A DNA stretch of 64,000 bases from Allobosea lathyri (GTDB lineage Bacteria; Pseudomonadota; Alphaproteobacteria; Rhizobiales; Beijerinckiaceae): NCBI RefSeq assembly GCF_900108245.1, contig NZ_FNUY01000010.1, positions 62,001 to 126,000 on the forward strand, given 5' to 3'. Shown piece after piece: positions 46,943 to 55,045 of this stretch. The number at the start of each line of letters is the position of its first letter. Position 1 is the stretch's first letter. Below the pieces are notes generated by a model, which was not told the origin of the DNA, ran no database searches, and saw only the letters and a program-made list of their open reading frames with translations. The position numbers and the translations under genes are program-made.

Positions 46943-47296
46943 ATGTCTTTCCATTGGTTGATTCTGCTCGCGGCCATCGCCGTCGAGATCGCCGCGACGA
47001 CCGCGCTGAAGTCGGTCGTCTCCGCGCCCTGGTTGATTACTTTGGCCCCGCTCATCCTGATCGGGCTGTCATTCGCCCTGCTCAGCGTCGCGCTGCGCGT
47101 CATCCCTCTGGCGGTCGCCTATGCCGTCTGGGAGGGTCTCGGCATCGTCGGCATCGCCGCCACCGGTCATCTCATGTTCGGTGAGCATCTCACGCCGGGT
47201 CGCATCCTGGCGCTGGCGGCGATCATCGCCGGCATCGTGCTGCTCGAGCGTGGCGTGGCGCATGGAACAGAGGAGAACGACGGGAGGCTCGCGTGA
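46943..47296 (+). CDS. paired SMR-family transporter, subunit 1
   Basis: A 117-residue four-segment SMR protein: FHWLILLAAIAVEIAATTAL carries the essential Glu, and VIPLAVAYAVWEGLGIVGIA is the SMR signature. It ends in a charged tail (HGTEENDGRLA). It overlaps the second SMR gene by 4 bases, as in heterodimeric pairs such as EbrAB and MdtIJ. The start is uncertain (an ATG 21 bases upstream), and no ribosome site is clear. The substrate is unknown. Confidence 0.85.
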   Translation: MSFHWLILLAAIAVEIAATTALKSVVSAPWLITLAPLILIGLSFALLSVALRVIPLAVAYAVWEGLGIVGIAATGHLMFGEHLTPGRILALAAIIAGIVLLERGVAHGTEENDGRLA

Positions 47297-47631
47297 TCAC
47301 GCCCCTCCTGCCGCAGACGCTGGCCATCGTCTGGCTGGCTCTGGCGGTCGTTCTCGAAGTCTGCGGAACCTATCTGCTGAAACTCTCCGACGGCATGAAG
47401 CATCGCCTGTCGGGCGGGTTTGGTGTCGTGCTGGTCGTGGGTGCCTTCGCCGCGCTGGCTCAGGCCATCCGGGGCATGGACCTCTCGGTCGCCTATGCCG
47501 TCTGGGGTGGCGCCGGTCTGGTGATCACCGCGATCGTCGGCGCGCTCGCCTTCGGCCAGCGCATCCGGCCTTCGGGCTGGGCCGGGATCGTGCTCGTCAT
47601 CGTCGGTGTGGTCGCCTTGAAGCTGATGTGA
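47293..47631 (+). CDS. paired SMR-family transporter, subunit 2
   Basis: A 112-residue four-segment SMR protein with the essential Glu in WLALAVVLEVCGTYLLKLSD and the signature MDLSVAYAVWGGAGLVITAI. It starts at a GTG overlapping the previous stop (GTGA). The two together probably form an asymmetric transporter. No guanidine-type riboswitch is seen in front of the pair, in contrast to sugE. Confidence 0.88.
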   Translation: MITPLLPQTLAIVWLALAVVLEVCGTYLLKLSDGMKHRLSGGFGVVLVVGAFAALAQAIRGMDLSVAYAVWGGAGLVITAIVGALAFGQRIRPSGWAGIVLVIVGVVALKLM

Positions 47632-47700
47632 GCACGAGAAGGCGCGTCGGTCCGGCGCGTTTTCCGCTTCACTGCATCGATCCGAAAAGCCGAATGCGAT

Positions 47701-48867
47701 CTAGCTCAGCTTGCGAGCGGCCATCGCGTCGCGATAGGCCGCGATCACGCCGTCGACCATCGCGTCGATGCGGAAATTCTGGCGGACATTGGCTGCGAGA
47801 TCCGTGGCCACTGCCCGCCGCTCGGCCTCCGGAAGGGCAAGGATCGCGGCGATCGCGTCTGCCAGGATGACCGGCTCGTCTGGTGCGATCAGCCTGTGCC
47901 TGTGATCCGGGCCGTAGATCTCCTTGATGCCGCCGACATCGGTGGAGATCAGCGGCTGTGCTGCGGCCGCTGCCTCCAGGATGACATAGGGCAGGGATTC
48001 GGCCCGCGACGGGATCACCATGACATGAGCTCGCGAAAGCGCCTTGCGGATCGGTCCTGGCGGTTCGAAGACGCATTGCGCCGCGATGCCGCGATCGACC
48101 GTCAGTGCCCGCAGCACGGCTTCGTCGGGTCCGGAGCCGACGATCAGGATGCGAGGTGTCAGGGCATCGCGCGTCTTCAGCAGGCTGAGCGCGTCGATCA
48201 GCGTGTCGACGCCCTTGGCCGAGCGCAACTCGCCGAGATAGAGCAGGTCGAAGCTCGCCGCGCTGTGGTCGATCGGCTCGAACTCGGCTTCGGATACGCC
48301 GTTCAGCACGATCCGGTGCGCGGTGCGCGGCACGTGCCCGATATGGGCCTCGAAACGGCCCGCGATGAAGCGGCTCTCGAACAGGAACATGTCGGTGGCG
48401 CGCTCAAGGAGGCGCTCGACGGCCATATAGACCTTATGTTCGGTGCCGCCGGGCTTGTAGTTGAAGCTTCCACCATGGGGCGTATAGGCGGTGATATAGC
48501 GCCGTCCGGGGCTGACCAGGGCCGGCAGCCGTCCATAGACGCCTCCCTTCGAGCCGTGGCAATGGATGACGTCGGGCTTGAGCCTGGCGCGGGCGGAGAT
48601 CTCGCTCATCTGCGCCTTGGCGTCCATCGCGCTGGGATAGCGCGACATCGGCACGCGGATGATGCCCAGATCGAGCGTAGCCAAAAGTTCGGCGAAGACG
48701 TCGTCGGCGCGGGTGCCTCCGGTCGTCGAGTCGCAGAAGATGCCAACATGGTGCCCGCGTTGCGCCTGTCCGCGCGCGACATCCAGCACATGACGGAACA
48801 GTCCGCCGAGCGGCGCCCGGAAGACATGGAGAATCCGCAGCGGGCGCGTATCGGAAGCGTCCGACAT
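47701..48867 (-). CDS. glycosyltransferase family 4 protein
   Basis: A 388-residue GT-B glycosyltransferase. The N-terminal domain begins LRILHVFRAPLGGLFRHVLD, and the C-terminal domain has LLYLGELRSAKGVDTLIDAL and the nucleotide-binding IPSRAESLPYVILEAAAAAQ with the EX7E motif. It is probably one of the transferases that build the exopolysaccharide repeat. The ATG at 48867 follows GGGGGG. It lies 19 bases downstream of the export-protein gene on the same strand. Confidence 0.92.
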   Translation of the reverse strand: MSDASDTRPLRILHVFRAPLGGLFRHVLDVARGQAQRGHHVGIFCDSTTGGTRADDVFAELLATLDLGIIRVPMSRYPSAMDAKAQMSEISARARLKPDVIHCHGSKGGVYGRLPALVSPGRRYITAYTPHGGSFNYKPGGTEHKVYMAVERLLERATDMFLFESRFIAGRFEAHIGHVPRTAHRIVLNGVSEAEFEPIDHSAASFDLLYLGELRSAKGVDTLIDALSLLKTRDALTPRILIVGSGPDEAVLRALTVDRGIAAQCVFEPPGPIRKALSRAHVMVIPSRAESLPYVILEAAAAAQPLISTDVGGIKEIYGPDHRHRLIAPDEPVILADAIAAILALPEAERRAVATDLAANVRQNFRIDAMVDGVIAAYRDAMAARKLS

Positions 48868-48886
48868 CAAAGACCCCCCGGCCGGA

Positions 48887-49447
48887 TCAGAACCAGCGTT
48901 CTTTGATGACGATCGTGTCGCCCGGCTGCACCGCATAGGTGATCGGCACGGTCGCGGTCACCAGCTGGTCCTCGACCTGCCGTGTCACCTCGGCATAGGA
49001 GCGCTGGCCTCGCGGCGTGAAGCCCCCGGCGATCGCGACTGCCGTCTGGACCGTCATGCCATGGACAAAGGGGAACTGGCCGGAATTGGTCACTTCGCCG
49101 AGCACGAAGAAGGGGCGGTAGGTGTCGACCTCGACCGAGACCTTCGGCTCGCGCAGATAGCCGGCGCGCAGCCGCTGTTCGATCGCCTTCTCGAGCTGCT
49201 GCGTGCTGCGCCCCTGTGCGTCGATCGCGTCGATCAGCGGCATCGAGATCCGGCCCGAGCCATCGACCGAGTAGATGTTCGACAGGTTGTCCTGGCCGAA
49301 GACGATGATGCGCAGGCGGTCGCCGCTGGCGAGCTTGTAGGGGCCGCTCGGCTGCGCGAGCGCGATGCCCGACGCATCGTAGCGCGGCGCGCAGGCGCCT
49401 GCCGTCATTGCGACGGCCAGAGCGAGAGAGGCGAGACGTCGACTCAT
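48887..49447 (-). CDS. polysaccharide export outer-membrane protein (Wza/GumB type)
   Basis: A 186-residue lipoprotein: lipobox in VAMTAGAC, then a polysaccharide-export domain (PYKLASGDRLRIIVFGQDNL, DGSGRISMPLIDAI) and an SLBB-like section (RPFFVLGEVTNSGQFPFVHG). It is shorter than Wza, like GumB/ExoF-type proteins. A GTG directly before the chosen ATG could also serve as start. It is divergent from the Wzz-like gene across about 185 bases. Confidence 0.9.
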   Translation of the reverse strand: MSRRLASLALAVAMTAGACAPRYDASGIALAQPSGPYKLASGDRLRIIVFGQDNLSNIYSVDGSGRISMPLIDAIDAQGRSTQQLEKAIEQRLRAGYLREPKVSVEVDTYRPFFVLGEVTNSGQFPFVHGMTVQTAVAIAGGFTPRGQRSYAEVTRQVEDQLVTATVPITYAVQPGDTIVIKERWF

Positions 49448-49632
49448 CACTGGCGATACCCATGCGGAAACATGGCCGCAGTGTTAGGCGTCATATGGTT
49501 AACAAAGGCTTCAGCCTCGCGATCTCGTTCTGGCGGCGAAATCGCGTTCTTAACTCGCCACTAACCTTACTGAGCTTTCATTGACGCTGCGTCCTGTCCA
49601 GGGCGCGAGAGTTTTGCGTGAATGGATGGGTC

Positions 49633-51813
49633 ATGACCGCTCACACCGAGAGCCATGCGCGAGAGGCGGCCACGCGAGAGACCGGCCAGGGGCGCGGCGA
49701 CATGCTCGATCTGTCGGCCCTCTGGGCGGCGATCAAGCGGCGCAAGCTCTGGATCATCGGGCCGACCGTGGCCGTGCTCGGCCTGTCCTTCGTCGCGGTC
49801 AATCTGGTTCCGGCGCGCTACACCGGTGAGGCGCGCATCCTGCTGGAGAATCGCGGCAGCTTTTTCACGCTGCCCGGGCAGGCGGGTTCCGAAAGCTCGG
49901 GCCAGCAGTTCGACTCCGAGGCCGTCCAGAGCCAGGTCCAGCTGATCATGTCGCGTGATCTGGCTCGCGAGGCGATCAGGCGGATCGGTCTCGTCGGCAA
50001 TTCCGAGTTCGACTCGGGCGCAGGCGCAATGAATGCGGTGAGGAAGATCGGCGTCCTCGTCGGCCTGGGTTCCCATCCGGCCGACCGTTCGCCGGAGGAT
50101 CGCGTGCTCGAAAAGTATTTCGAGCGCCTGCTGGTCTATCCCGTCGGGCGCTCGCGCATCGTCGCCGTCGAGTTCACCTCGCAGGATCCGGCGCTGGCGG
50201 CCAGGGGCGCCAACGCCATCGCCAATGTCTATCTGGAGATGCAGGAGGCGGCCAAGCAGGACACCGCTCGCAGCGCCTCCTCCTGGCTCTCGACGACGAT
50301 CGAGCCGTTGCGCAAACGTGTCGCCGAGGCCGAGGCCAAGGTCGAGGAATACCGCTCGCGCAATGGCCTGCTCGTCGGCGCCAACAACGCCACGATCACC
50401 TCGCAGCAGCTTGGCGATCTCTCGACCCAGCTCTCGGCGGCCCGCAGCCAGCAGGCCGAGGCGCAGGCCAAGGCCGGCCTCATCCGCGACGCGATCAAGC
50501 AGGGCCGCACCTTCGAGATCCCCGACGTCGCCAATAACGAGCTGGTCCGGCGCCTGATCGAGCAGCGGGTCAACCTGCGTGCCCAGATCGCGCTGGAATC
50601 CCGCAACCTTCTCTCCGAGCATCCGCGCATCAAGGAGCTCAACGCCCAGCTTGCCGATCTCGAAGGGCAGCTGCGCGCGGCGTCCGAGCGCACCGTGCGC
50701 ACGCTCGAGAACGAGGCTAAGATCGCCGGCCAGCGTGTCGAGAGCTTCACGGCCGCGCTCGACGGCCAGAAGAAGAATGTCTCCACCGCCAATGACAGCG
50801 AAGTGCAGCTGCGCGCGCTGGAGCGCGAGGCCCGCACCCTGCGCGAGCAGCTCGAACAGTACATGCTGCGTTATCGCGAGGCCGTCGCCCGCGACGCCCA
50901 GAATGCGACTCCGGCCGATGCACGCGTGATCTCGCGCGCCGTCGAGCCGGTGGAGCCGTCCTTCCCCAAGAAGCTGCCGACGATGCTCGTCGCGACGCTG
51001 GCGACCTTCCTCGCCTCGCTTGCGACTGTCGTGTCGCGTGAACTGCTCAATGGCCAGGGCAACGCCACGCCCGAGCCTCGCCGCGCGCCCGGTTGGGTTG
51101 GCGGCGCAGCGTCAGGACAGGCACCCGCCAGCGCCGGCGGCCGCAACGATCCGCGCCGCGAACGCGTCGCCGGCCTCCTGACCCATGGCGGACGCCTTGG
51201 CCAGATCACGCTCGATCTCGACTACCCCGAGCAGACCCTGGCCGAACTCGCTGAACGCATCGACGAGCCCCCGCGTGGCATGGCGCCGCTTGTCCTTGTG
51301 CTGGATGGCGGCGGTCCTGGCGCGACCACGCCGCGCGATCTGGCCGAACTGCTCTCTCAGCGCTGCCGCTGCATCATCGTCGATCTCACCTCCGACGATG
51401 CGCGCAGCGAGCCCGGCTTCTCTGAGTTGCTCGCCGGCGAGGCGCTGTTCTCCGACATCATCATGCGCGAGCCCGGCTCGCGGCTGCATCGCATCGGCCC
51501 CGGCCGCGCTGGCCGCGACGCGGTCCTGGCCGCGCCCGATCTCGTCGAGGCCGCGCTCGACGCGCTCTGCGAGACCTATGACTGGGTGCTCGTCGCTGCG
51601 GCCTCGAATGACGCCAACGCCGTGCTCGCCCCGGTTGCCGGCCGTGCGCAGGGCGGGCTCGTCATGACCGGACAGGTCGGCAACGGCCACGCCGTGGAAA
51701 CGGCCTATCGCATGGCCGAGCTGATGAAGGCGCCGGTCGCGCTGGTGCTCGATGCGAGCGGCGGCATCACCATCCCGCTCGACAGCCGGCAGCGCGACGA
51801 AGCTGAGGTTTGA
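49633..51813 (+). CDS. Wzz/GumC-type exopolysaccharide chain-length protein with degenerate kinase domain
   Basis: A 726-residue inner-membrane protein. A Wzz domain with a first membrane segment (WIIGPTVAVLGLSFVAVNLV) is followed by a long periplasmic coiled coil (LRKRVAEAEAKVEEYRSRNG), the GNVR/PxxP region (EPVEPSFPKKLPTMLVATLA) and a second segment. The C-terminal 200 residues resemble the BY-kinase fold (APLVLVLDGGGPGATTPRDL, CIIVDLTSDDARSEPGFSEL, TYDWVLVAAA) but lack the GxGKT/S Walker A motif and a Tyr cluster. It is probably regulatory without kinase activity. A GTG at 49618 is an alternative start. Confidence 0.88.
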   Translation: MTAHTESHAREAATRETGQGRGDMLDLSALWAAIKRRKLWIIGPTVAVLGLSFVAVNLVPARYTGEARILLENRGSFFTLPGQAGSESSGQQFDSEAVQSQVQLIMSRDLAREAIRRIGLVGNSEFDSGAGAMNAVRKIGVLVGLGSHPADRSPEDRVLEKYFERLLVYPVGRSRIVAVEFTSQDPALAARGANAIANVYLEMQEAAKQDTARSASSWLSTTIEPLRKRVAEAEAKVEEYRSRNGLLVGANNATITSQQLGDLSTQLSAARSQQAEAQAKAGLIRDAIKQGRTFEIPDVANNELVRRLIEQRVNLRAQIALESRNLLSEHPRIKELNAQLADLEGQLRAASERTVRTLENEAKIAGQRVESFTAALDGQKKNVSTANDSEVQLRALEREARTLREQLEQYMLRYREAVARDAQNATPADARVISRAVEPVEPSFPKKLPTMLVATLATFLASLATVVSRELLNGQGNATPEPRRAPGWVGGAASGQAPASAGGRNDPRRERVAGLLTHGGRLGQITLDLDYPEQTLAELAERIDEPPRGMAPLVLVLDGGGPGATTPRDLAELLSQRCRCIIVDLTSDDARSEPGFSELLAGEALFSDIIMREPGSRLHRIGPGRAGRDAVLAAPDLVEAALDALCETYDWVLVAAASNDANAVLAPVAGRAQGGLVMTGQVGNGHAVETAYRMAELMKAPVALVLDASGGITIPLDSRQRDEAEV

Positions 51814-51947
51814 GGCGGAAATCCCGCGTCCCCGGGGGCGTTCCAGACCGCAGCCCTCATCCTGAGGAGCCGCGAAAGCGGCGTCTCGAAGGATGGTTCG
51901 AGAGTGCGCTGGACCCTCCTTCGAGACGCGCCTCCGGCGCTCCTCAG

Positions 51948-52174
51948 AGCCTGGCCGATAATGTATTGAATGATCTCAGTCGGTTGGAATTTCGCATCGA
52001 AACGGGCGGTCATCCCGGGCGACCGCAGGGAGACCCGGGATCCATGCCTGAACCTTTCGGAATCAACGTTCCGGAATGGATCCCGGATCTTCGCTTCGCT
52101 ACGTCCGGGATGACCACGCCTCTTTTGCCGATACTCAAGCTCTTGAAAACAAGTCCATCATTATCGGCCAGGCT
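51948..52174. mobile_element. 227-bp non-autonomous insertion (MITE-like) with terminal inverted repeats
   Basis: The element starts AGCCTGGCCGATAATG (51948-51963) and ends with the exact complement CATTATCGGCCAGGCT (52159-52174). It is flanked by a 5-bp duplication, ctcag (51943-51947 and 52175-52179), and interrupts a palindromic repeat. It encodes no transposase, so it must have been moved by an enzyme from elsewhere. Inside is a second palindrome (52012-52112). Confidence 0.85.
52012..52112. repeat. internal palindrome inside the 227-bp insertion
   Basis: ggtcatcccgggcgaccgca near the left and tacgtccgggatgaccacg near the right are complementary at ggtcatcccgg/ccgggatgacc; an inner pair cccgggatccat/atggatcccgg continues the stem. 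It resembles a further intergenic palindrome family and may have been captured by the mobile element or inserted into it. Confidence 0.75.
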
Positions 52175-52204
52175 CTCAGGATGAGGGCCGCGGGGGGATC
52201 GACG

Positions 52205-53437
52205 CTATTCGTCGGCGCCCCGGACCGCGCCACGTTTCATCCAGCCCGAGACACGATGGGCGAGCTTCAGCGCGACGGGCGAGGCCTTGATCCAGCGCTT
52301 GCCGGCGCGCTTCGCCTGGGCAAATGCCGAAAAGGCGCTCCCCTTCAGCGTCAGCGGCAGGAAGGTGTCGACCAGCTCGTCGCGATCGTCGCAGATCGTC
52401 GTCTTGTAACGGGCCTCGCCGACGCCGAGATCGAACACATCGATGCCGTCGCGGCATTTCAGCCTGATCAGCTCGACCAGCAGGATTTCGCCTGGGCTGC
52501 TCTTGGCGGTTTCGCTGGCCATGTCGAAGGAGGTCGCCATCCCCGAAAAGCGCCCGCCCTGTACAGCGCCGACATAGGTCGCGACCGAGCGGCCGTTCAG
52601 GTCGAGCGTGTAGAGTTCGAGCGTCGGCGCGCGCTCCGCGACCGGCCGGGCGGCCTGTTCGAGGAAGCCGCGCATCGCCGGTTCCGCAAACGGGTCGGGC
52701 ACGCCCATCGCCTTGAAGCGCTCGGACTTCTGTTCGAGGAAAGCGTCGATCACCCGTGAAATCTCGGCGGGGCTCCGGGCCTTGATCAATTCTGACGGGC
52801 CATAGCTGCCGAAGCGGTTGCGCTTGTTCTTCAGCTTCTTCTGGGCATGGCTGCTCATCGAGCGCCGCAGCGTGCCCTCGGCGTCGCCGGGGATCAGAGC
52901 AAGCTTGTAGGCGCCGCTGGGGCTAGGCCCCGCCGCTAGCAAGGCCGTCGGGTTGGGCACGCCCTGCCACATCGTCGGCTGGTTGACGAAGACGAAGGCA
53001 TCGAGCCCGCCGATCGCCTTGCCGATATCGACGAGCATCGTGCGGGCCGAGCCGGCATCGAGTGCGGCGGCGAACTCGGGACGATAGATCCCCATATGGT
53101 AGTTGGCGTGCTTGCCGCCGATGAATTCGGCAAATCGGATGCAATTGCGGCGCGTCACGACGAGCGGCAGGATCGCGAGCAGCCCGTTGCCGGCATCGCG
53201 CAACGTGACATAGCGGAACGCCATGCCATGGGCCGCGCCGACGGTCTCGACGAAGGGGCGCACCCACCCATAGGCCTGATACGGCGTCACCAGCGCGCGC
53301 TCTTCCAGGGCACGCCAGTCGGCCTCGATCGCGGCGATATCGGAGACGACCGTGATCGCACGCCAGGGCAGAGTCGTGCCCGCGCTCCGGCTTTCGGTGC
53401 GCGATGGAGCCGAAGGATGTTCGGCGAGTGCGGACAT
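52205..53437 (-). CDS. GNAT-fold acyltransferase, CelD/BcsL type
   Basis: A 410-residue protein with the BioF2-like/CelD acyltransferase domain (residues 195-360): SSHAQKKLKNKRNRFGSYGP, EISRVIDAFLEQKSERFKAM, VATYVGAVQGGRFSGMATSF and SPGEILLVELIRLKCRDGID. Relatives take part in cellulose or exopolysaccharide synthesis, probably by acylating the sugar. It is the last minus-strand gene of the exopolysaccharide region, divergent from the deacetylase gene. Confidence 0.87.
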   Translation of the reverse strand: MSALAEHPSAPSRTESRSAGTTLPWRAITVVSDIAAIEADWRALEERALVTPYQAYGWVRPFVETVGAAHGMAFRYVTLRDAGNGLLAILPLVVTRRNCIRFAEFIGGKHANYHMGIYRPEFAAALDAGSARTMLVDIGKAIGGLDAFVFVNQPTMWQGVPNPTALLAAGPSPSGAYKLALIPGDAEGTLRRSMSSHAQKKLKNKRNRFGSYGPSELIKARSPAEISRVIDAFLEQKSERFKAMGVPDPFAEPAMRGFLEQAARPVAERAPTLELYTLDLNGRSVATYVGAVQGGRFSGMATSFDMASETAKSSPGEILLVELIRLKCRDGIDVFDLGVGEARYKTTICDDRDELVDTFLPLTLKGSAFSAFAQAKRAGKRWIKASPVALKLAHRVSGWMKRGAVRGADE

Positions 53438-53567
53438 GCTCAAGGCGGCCTCTGCGAGCAAACGATACGCCCTCTTAACCGGCCATTGTGAACAGACCGG
53501 TCAAACTTCATAGGTTCGATGCCAGCATCGGCGAACAGCGTTACCGAGCGGTTGCCACGGATATCCC

Positions 53568-54620
53568 ATGAATCTGCGCCATCACGCCTTCTCCGCCGTC
53601 TTCAAGGCGATCGCGCTGAGCCGCGCCGACCGCTGGGGCAGGGGCCTCTCGCAAGGGGCAGGCGTCATCCTGACGCTGCATCATGTCAGGCCGCGACGCA
53701 CTGCCGGCTTCCAGCCCAATGGCCTGCTGGAGATCACGCCCGAATTCCTCGACAGCGCGCTGACCCTGATCCGCACTGAGGGCTACGACCTCGTCTCGCT
53801 CGACGATGCCGTTATCCGGTTGAAGAACCCGAAACCGGGCCGCTTCTTCGTCGCATTGACCTTCGACGACGGCTACCGCGACAATATCGAGCATGCCTGG
53901 CCGGTGCTGGCGAAGCACAATGCCCCCTGGACACTCTTCGTCACGCCGGGCTTCGCCGAACGCAGCGCCCGGCTCTGGTGGCTCGAACTGGAGGAGGCGA
54001 TCCGCGCGCTGCCGCGCCTAGGCCTGTCGCTGCCCGATGGCGAGTTCGCCGCCCGGACGGAGAGCGATGCCGAGAAGCAGCGCGCCTTCGACCGGCTCTA
54101 CTGGCGCCTTCGCAAACAGCCGGAAGCGATTCTGCTCTCAGCGATTTCCGAACTCGCGCAACAGGCTGGAATCGACGCCGCGGCGCTCGTCGAGCGTGAA
54201 TGCCTGCCCTGGGAGACGCTGCGCTCGCTCTCGGGCGCGCCGGGCGTCACCATCGGTGCGCATACGCTGAGCCATCCGATGCTGGCGAAGCACGCTACCG
54301 ATTTCTCCCGGCGCGAGATCGTCGAGAGCAAGGCGCGGCTCGAGGCAGAGCTCGGCATGCCCATCCGCCATTTCGCCTATCCGGTCGGCGACCCGACCTC
54401 GGCCGGCCCGCGCGAATTCGCCATGGCGCAGGCGGCCGGCTTCACCAGCGCCGTGACGACGCGGCCGGGGCATCTGTTCCCGGGGCATGCAGCCCATCTG
54501 CATGCCCTTCCGCGCGTCTCGCTGAACGGTCTGCACCAAACGCAGGAGGCTGTCCGGGCGCTGCTGTCGGGACTGCCCTTCCTGCTCTGGAACCGCGGGC
54601 GGAAGGTCCATGTGGTTTGA
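53568..54620 (+). CDS. polysaccharide deacetylase family protein
   Basis: A 350-residue NodB-fold protein. The metal Asp-Asp motif is FFVALTFDDGYRDNIEHAWP, the His motif VTIGAHTLSHPMLAKHATDF, and the later IRHFAYPVGDPTSAG is typical. It would remove acetyl groups from a polymer, pairing well with the acyltransferase on the other strand. No signal peptide is evident, so a cytoplasmic or membrane-associated location is likely. Confidence 0.92.
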   Translation: MNLRHHAFSAVFKAIALSRADRWGRGLSQGAGVILTLHHVRPRRTAGFQPNGLLEITPEFLDSALTLIRTEGYDLVSLDDAVIRLKNPKPGRFFVALTFDDGYRDNIEHAWPVLAKHNAPWTLFVTPGFAERSARLWWLELEEAIRALPRLGLSLPDGEFAARTESDAEKQRAFDRLYWRLRKQPEAILLSAISELAQQAGIDAAALVERECLPWETLRSLSGAPGVTIGAHTLSHPMLAKHATDFSRREIVESKARLEAELGMPIRHFAYPVGDPTSAGPREFAMAQAAGFTSAVTTRPGHLFPGHAAHLHALPRVSLNGLHQTQEAVRALLSGLPFLLWNRGRKVHVV

Positions 54621-54626
54621 AGCTTG

Positions 54627-54703
54627 CCGTCATTGCGAGCGCAGCGAAGCAATCGAGCACTACGCCCTGAACGCTGGATTGCTTCGCTGCGCTCGCAATG
54701 ACG
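54627..54703. repeat. palindromic repeat, family 'GTCATTGCGAGCG', copy 2
   Basis: gccgtcattgcgagcgcagc (from 54627) pairs with gctgcgctcgcaatgacg (to 54703); inner stem gaagcaat / attgcttc. The same family occurs at 9662-9742. It follows the deacetylase stop by 6 bases and may end its transcript. Confidence 0.9.
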
Positions 54704-54717
54704 AAGCCAACCAGATC

Positions 54718-54927
54718 TCAAACCTCGTCCTTGCGCTCCATCCACTTGATCAGCGGCAGCAGCGGCAACACCCAGGCGAGCCCCAGCGCGATATAGGCGA
54801 TGGTCTGCACCAGTTTCGGCGCATCGGTGATCCGCCCCTGCGCCAGCGCCATTGCAACCAGCGCGTAGACGCAGACGAAGACCAGGATAGCGACCGTACC
54901 GATCAGCTTGCGGTGGCTTTGGGTCAT
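54718..54927 (-). CDS. DUF2842 domain-containing membrane protein
   Basis: A 69-residue protein with two membrane segments (GTVAILVFVCVYALVAMALA and IAYIALGLAWVLPLLPLIKW) and the ending MERKDEV. It matches the alphaproteobacterial DUF2842 family, of unknown role, commonly near ctaA. The ATG at 54927 follows GGAG. Divergent from ctaA. Confidence 0.9.
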   Translation of the reverse strand: MTQSHRKLIGTVAILVFVCVYALVAMALAQGRITDAPKLVQTIAYIALGLAWVLPLLPLIKWMERKDEV

Positions 54928-55045
54928 GGCGATCTCCATCGCGACTGCGGCAATGCGGGCGTTGTCGCGCTTTTGCGACGGGTCTATCTGTCACCGGCGA
55001 CAGCGCTTGTGAAGCGTGACACATGCGACAGAAGGCTCCGCCTGC

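Larger units (their letters stand above)
51852..52188. repeat. palindromic repeat, family 'CCTCATCCTGAGGAGC', copy 2, interrupted
   Basis: The left arm (agccctcatcctgaggagc from 51852) and inner stem (ctcgaaggatgg / accctccttcgagacg) match copies 1 and 3. The right arm is split: gctcctcag ends at 51947 and ctcaggatgagggc resumes at 52175, with 227 bases between. Removing the insert and one copy of ctcag restores a normal element of about 110 bases. Confidence 0.88.
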
